From assembly GCA_019009955.1 (NCBI GenBank), contig CM032233.1, positions 12,711,001-12,775,000 on the forward strand: a stretch of 64,000 nucleotides of DNA. Reading direction: 5' to 3'. Below the pieces are notes generated by a model. That model had not been told where the DNA came from, made no database searches, and was given only the letters and a program-made list of their open reading frames with translations. Below are positions 62,280-64,000 of this stretch, piece after piece. Positions within the stretch are counted from its first letter, which is position 1; each line of letters starts with the position of its first letter. Made by a program: the position numbers and the translations under genes. Origin of the DNA: Riptortus pedestris. Lineage: Eukaryota > Arthropoda > Insecta > Hemiptera > Alydidae.

Positions 62280-63323
62280 TTGTTCATACCAAACTTTCTT
62301 AACTAATAAAATCTTGACTTAGTGTTATATACATCGATGTTTTCGATGACTTTGGGAAAATAAAAACTATAGTCTTATATTATGGAATAACTAAAATAAC
62401 ACTCTTCTCAAGGGGAGAATATATACAGGGGACAAAATAATATCCACTATTTATTAATTTTATTAATCAGCGCATAAAGCACTCAAAAAAACACAAGGCC
62501 GGTATTTCCTCAGCAACACTTCTAAACATGTACTTTTTAACCAGATGAAGGTTGCATGCTTGCCTTCTTTATAGCGATCGGCGCCCTCTCAGCCAAATTC
62601 AAATCAGCTGACTGGTAAACAACAGTCCTCTCGCTGCTACAATGTAAAGGGTATATGATATGACTTTAACTATCCATTGTTTCCTTAAGAAGAATAATGT
62701 ATAAAACTAACCTTGGTGGTGGAGCAACTCAAAAGGGCAAAACCAGTTACCATGAAAAGTATAAATTCAGAGCATTTTGTAATGCAAAAAGTTTATTGTT
62801 AATAAAGAGTTATTTTCATGAAAAACAAAATGAATCAGCAAAGGGTAGTATTGTTAGAAATTTTCTAATTTAAGTTGTAAAATCAATTCAAAAAGCTTGT
62901 TGCTTCATGTGTGATATTCAACCTAAGAGTTTGACCTCCAAATCATTTTTTTTTTAACAAGTGCTTAGTTTTATTACATGTCTACATATGTAATAACATA
63001 ATCATATCTATCAGTTTCTATAACCTTAACAGGAATTGCCCATTTAACAGTTGTTTCTTAAAATAATGTATTTTTAGATTTACTTTTTCTAAAATTCTTT
63101 TGCATTTTTAGGTATGCTCTTGTTGTTCTTGACAATCAAAATCTAGTAGAACTTTGGGACTGGGAAAACCGTAAACTGGACTTTCATATAAATGGAAAGC
63201 TTTTTTTCCATTTTAATCCAAAATTATGTTTGTCGAAAATTCAAAAATTGAAAGAATTTGCTGGCCTTCCAGACTATACAGAACTGGAAGTAGCTAGTAA
63301 TTCCAATGGTGATAAAGTTGCAT
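45774..63323 (+). CDS. InR: Insulin receptor family tyrosine kinase, ectodomain part (9 coding exons, 3' partial)
   Basis: Joined exons 45774-45906, 47322-47608, 50845-50979, 52630-52741, 55059-55225, 58252-58438, 58807-58920, 60515-60662 and 63112-63323 give 1495 coding bases, 498 residues plus one base. Seen: a hydrophobic signal peptide (about residues 11-27), an L1 domain (about 45-190, with CQSTDIRN and FPNLSVIRG), a cysteine-rich furin-like region (about 193-350) and an L2 domain (about 351-495, with AQELRGC and LWDW). Known: receptors of this family bind insulin-like peptides through L1, the cysteine-rich region and L2, and signal through an intracellular tyrosine kinase. Inferred: the fibronectin, transmembrane and kinase parts lie past 64000, because the last exon ends in an open phase-1 donor. 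The start ATG sits in a good context (ACAATGG), eight bases after a plausible AG acceptor at 45764-45765, so an untranslated upstream exon is likely. Insects often carry several paralogues; which one this is cannot be decided here. Confidence 0.95.
47201..47264. repeat. (TA)n microsatellite in InR intron 1
   Basis: About 32 TA units, 57 bases before the acceptor of exon 2. Confidence 0.95.
47322..47608 (+). CDS. InR: InR coding exon 2: first part of the L1 domain
   Basis: Acceptor TTTTTCAG, donor GTATTC, phase 1 in and 0 out. Residues 45-140. It contains the family start [10 protein letters not shown], the cysteine pair C46/C64, the motif [13 protein letters not shown] and the beta-helix turn FPNLSVIRG followed by [10 protein letters not shown]-glycosylation sequons are visible at N80 (NET), N86 (NIS) and N116 (NLS). 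Confidence 0.95.
47641..47740. repeat. TAAA/(TA)n microsatellite in InR intron 2
   Basis: TAAATAAATAAATAAATA followed by a long (TA)n run, just downstream of the exon 2 donor. Confidence 0.95.
48110..49000 (+). repeat. Dispersed repeat family D, copy 2, in InR intron 2
   Basis: Same family as 32690-33720, same orientation, without the hairpin insert. No coding capacity seen. Confidence 0.6.
49430..49905 (-). pseudogene. LINE-type reverse transcriptase C-terminal remnant D, in InR intron 2
   Basis: On the - strand CKTVLDP.SCMTVKR (49850-49800) resembles the YKTLIRP...Y-G-S-E block, followed by [16 protein letters not shown] and [17 protein letters not shown], the usual C-terminal order of such elements (FERKILR, then the RLRW-A-G-H region). 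The frame is broken. The + strand open frame over the same bases is not supported by any motif. Confidence 0.45.
50845..50979 (+). CDS. InR: InR coding exon 3: C-terminal part of the L1 domain
   Basis: Acceptor TTCTTTCAG, donor GTAAGA, phase 0 in and out, residues 141-185. The sequence [15 protein letters not shown] followed by [12 protein letters not shown] is the conserved end of L1, with C164 in the usual position. Confidence 0.95.
51230..51560. repeat. Imperfect TG-rich low-complexity block in InR intron 3
   Basis: Irregular GTGTGTGC/GAGTGTG repetition with a 45-bp near-repeat (TGTGCTTGAGTGCATGTTTG at about 51340 and 51380). The histidine-rich open frames on the - strand follow from this composition. 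Confidence 0.8.
52630..52741 (+). CDS. InR: InR coding exon 4: end of L1 and start of the cysteine-rich region
   Basis: Acceptor CATTCAAG, donor GTAATT, phase 0 in and 1 out, residues 186-222 plus one base. Five cysteines (193, 196, 203, 214, 220), ending in CWNSHHCQK, the typical junction into the furin-like repeats. One sequon, NRS at 200. The acceptor polypyrimidine tract is weak, but the reading frame and cysteine spacing support it. Confidence 0.92.
53686..54333. mobile_element. piggyBac-type non-autonomous element (648 bp) in InR intron 4
   Basis: Target duplication TTAA on both sides (53682-53685 and 54334-54337). Terminal inverted repeats CCCTTTGACAGCTA and, at the right, TAGCTGTTAAAGGG match in 13 of 14 positions. 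Sub-terminal repeats of GACGAGATAACTC-type sequence (53703, 53748, 53798) lie at the left. The TTAA target and CCC-starting ends are the piggyBac hallmark. There is no transposase frame. Confidence 0.9.
55059..55225 (+). CDS. InR: InR coding exon 5: furin-like cysteine-rich repeats
   Basis: Acceptor TATGTTTCAG, donor GTATTA, phase 1 in and 0 out, residues 223-278. Eleven cysteines, including [13 protein letters not shown] and [14 protein letters not shown], the furin-like signature of the insulin receptor family. Sequons NGS and NNT are present. Confidence 0.95.
55843..56285 (-). mobile_element. Palindrome-capped family, divergent reverse copy in InR intron 5
   Basis: Begins AAGTCTGTCATACAGGGGCT and AAGATTTCCCACGTG (decayed T-end), then a G-rich tract (55968-55981), AACTTGCTAAATAATTAAG and GAGTATGGTAAGCACC, as in the subfamily at 15395-16330. 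Confidence 0.65.
56290..57501 (-). mobile_element. Palindrome-capped family, reverse copy split by a gypsy LTR
   Basis: 56290-56730 holds ACGTATCTCATATAAT, the polyC part and GACCGCTAGAGCGGTAACAG. 57374-57501 continues with TTTGAATAGACCTCATTTTC, GATCAATAGACATTTGAGG and the P-end GCTGATTGGCCTTAAGGGAA. The LTR at 56731-57373 occupies the site of the usual microsatellite. Confidence 0.8.
56731..57373 (-). repeat. Gypsy solo LTR nested in the palindrome-capped copy (InR intron 5)
   Basis: On the - strand it follows the same order as 60830-61442: AATTAAACAGAG, ATTTGGGAAGTACG, a TATA-like CTATATATAAGGG, then CAGTGCGTTCAG, GTGCAGTG-type repeats, TTTAATTTTGCAATCC and the end CGTAACA. Its 5' end (near 57373) is diverged and no clear target duplication remains. 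The long + strand open frame in it is not a gene. Confidence 0.8.
58252..58438 (+). CDS. InR: InR coding exon 6: second half of the cysteine-rich region
   Basis: Acceptor TTTAATTTTAG, donor GTAAAT, phase 0 in and 1 out, residues 279-340. Six cysteines with [14 protein letters not shown], a pattern shared by insulin receptors. The stretch [16 protein letters not shown] lies in a part of the domain that usually varies between species. Confidence 0.95.
58807..58920 (+). CDS. InR: InR coding exon 7: end of cysteine-rich region, start of L2
   Basis: Acceptor TTTTTTTTTAG, donor GTAAGT, phase 1 in and out, residues 341-378. CKKECPG closes the cysteine-rich region, and [15 protein letters not shown] starts L2. 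The preceding intron is the shortest in the window (368 bp). Confidence 0.95.
59683..59740. repeat. (TA)n microsatellite in InR intron 7
   Basis: About 29 TA units. Confidence 0.95.
59915..59970 (+). other. CTGAAGA...GAAAC motif (hammerhead-like core?), copy 2
   Basis: CGCTTCAGAGCTGAATGACC, then CCTGAAGAGG, TGGTAGTTAAGCAACGAAAC. It shares CTTCAG, ATG-CCCCTGAAGAGG, TAAGC and ACGAAA with 21092-21140. A common origin is clear. Ribozyme function is only a suggestion. Confidence 0.3.
60515..60662 (+). CDS. InR: InR coding exon 8: L2 domain, middle part
   Basis: Acceptor TTTTTTTACAG, donor GTAAGT, phase 1 in and 2 out, residues 379-427 plus two bases. Visible motifs: [15 protein letters not shown], then [16 protein letters not shown], the repeating leucine pattern of an L domain. 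Confidence 0.94.
60830..61442 (+). repeat. Gypsy solo LTR (613 bp) with ATAT target duplication, InR intron 8
   Basis: Starts TGTTGCAAAAATTAAATACA, ends GTAATAAAACGTAACA, and is flanked by ATAT at 60826-60829 and 61443-61446. A TATA-like CCTCTATATATATAG is at about 60981 and short GTGCAGTGC-like repeats follow. No internal retrotransposon sequence adjoins it, so it is a solo LTR left after recombination. It has the same orientation as the receptor gene. Confidence 0.9.
62229..62272. repeat. (TG)n(TA)n microsatellite in InR intron 8
   Basis: GTGTGTGTG followed by about 18 TA units. Confidence 0.95.
63112..63323 (+). CDS. InR: InR coding exon 9: L2 domain, C-terminal part
   Basis: Acceptor TGCATTTTTAG, donor GTAAGT, phase 2 in and 1 out, residues 428-498 plus one base. 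Contains [17 protein letters not shown] and [16 protein letters not shown], both strongly conserved in L2. It ends at NGDKVA, just before the expected cysteine that begins the linker to the first fibronectin domain, so the window stops close to a domain border. Confidence 0.94.
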
Positions 63324-64000
63324 GTAAGTATTTGCTGATTAAAATATTATTCTTTTGTTATTTTTCATTGTTTCTAAATTCTTAATCTCACAGAAATCTA
63401 TGTCTTAAAAATGTGATTTATAAACTGAACGACTTTCTAATTGGAGCTAGTCAAGTTATTACAGATTTACAACTCAAAAATGATTGTTAAGAAAGAAATA
63501 TTATCATGCTCTCCTTTATTTCACCTCATTCAACTATATCACAGCCACAAGTTGAACCAACTACTTCTTGCACGCCTCCTATACTCCTATTCTCAAGAAT
63601 GTGAACCTCTCAGAATTGTCCTCCTTCCTTATATCCTTTCCTAACAATGAATCATTGATATTCCCTCCTTCTCTATGACCATCAAATCCCAAATATTGAA
63701 GATTAAAAAAGAAACCTTATTCGTCTAGTTTAAGTAGTAACATAATTAACTAGCTACCTGATGTCATTCAATAATTTCCCACTGTAGGTTGTTTGGTTGC
63801 ACTATTGGTCAATTGTTTGGATTGACTGATTGGAAATTCAATTGATTGGTTATAATCATTCTTTGATTATGTCCCTTTGTCATAAGCAGTTTTCTTCTCA
63901 TTTATAGTAGTGAGTTTGAAAAGGATTTCAAGAGTATATTTTAAGTATACAAAAATTAAAATTATCTTATTTTACAATTTTTTTTTTAAACTTGAAGTAG
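63324..64000. other. Start of InR intron 9
   Basis: Follows the GTAAGT donor of exon 9. No further exon is recognised before the window ends. Confidence 0.7.

Noticed and set aside
62600..62640. Forkhead-type GTAAACAA site in InR intron 8
   Set aside because: FOXO control of InR is known in flies, but a single 8-base match in AT-rich DNA is expected by chance.

Overview
The window is nuclear DNA from an animal, most likely an insect or another arthropod. It is very AT-rich, intron-bearing and full of transposable-element debris. One protein-coding gene can be supported: the 5' part of an insulin-receptor-family gene on the + strand (start codon at 45774, running off the right edge). Nine coding exons with correct GT/AG borders and matching phases join into 498 codons plus one base. 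They encode a signal peptide, the L1 domain, the furin-like cysteine-rich region and the L2 domain. The fibronectin, transmembrane and kinase exons must lie beyond 64000. The arthropod assignment rests on the receptor sequence and the mix of mobile elements. The species cannot be named.

Layout. 1-5 kb: a 43-bp tandem repeat, a dispersed direct repeat and a foldback element. 5-8.6 kb: copies of a palindrome-capped repeat family. 9.0-11.4 kb: a 41-bp minisatellite with 123-bp and 82-bp higher-order repeats. 11.6-12.3 kb: a GC-richer island with promoter-like signals. 13-15.4 kb: nested inverted repeats, including a perfect 50-bp hairpin. 17.0-19.7 kb: a 298-bp satellite, with an inverted relative at 27.3-28.1 kb. 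20-24.7 kb and 30-31.5 kb: more palindrome-capped copies. 25-34.5 kb: remnants of at least three LINE-type retrotransposons, all on the - strand. 38.9 kb: a mariner transposase fragment. 41.1-41.9 kb: an internally deleted Ty3/gypsy pol 3' end with its LTR. 43.2-44.7 kb: a Penelope-like element on the - strand. 45.8-64 kb: the receptor gene, whose introns hold a second dispersed repeat copy, a LINE remnant, a piggyBac-type non-autonomous element, two gypsy LTRs and more palindrome-capped copies.

The least explained item is the palindrome-capped family: more than a dozen copies, each with one end carrying a palindrome around GATTTCCC, a central TA/CA microsatellite, a short hairpin beside it (ACCGCTCTAGCGGT), and another hairpin (CGCAGCCCCTGCG) at the far end. 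I could not place it in a known class from sequence alone. Apart from the receptor, every coding similarity I found belongs to a decayed mobile element. Boundaries of repeats are approximate unless stated otherwise.
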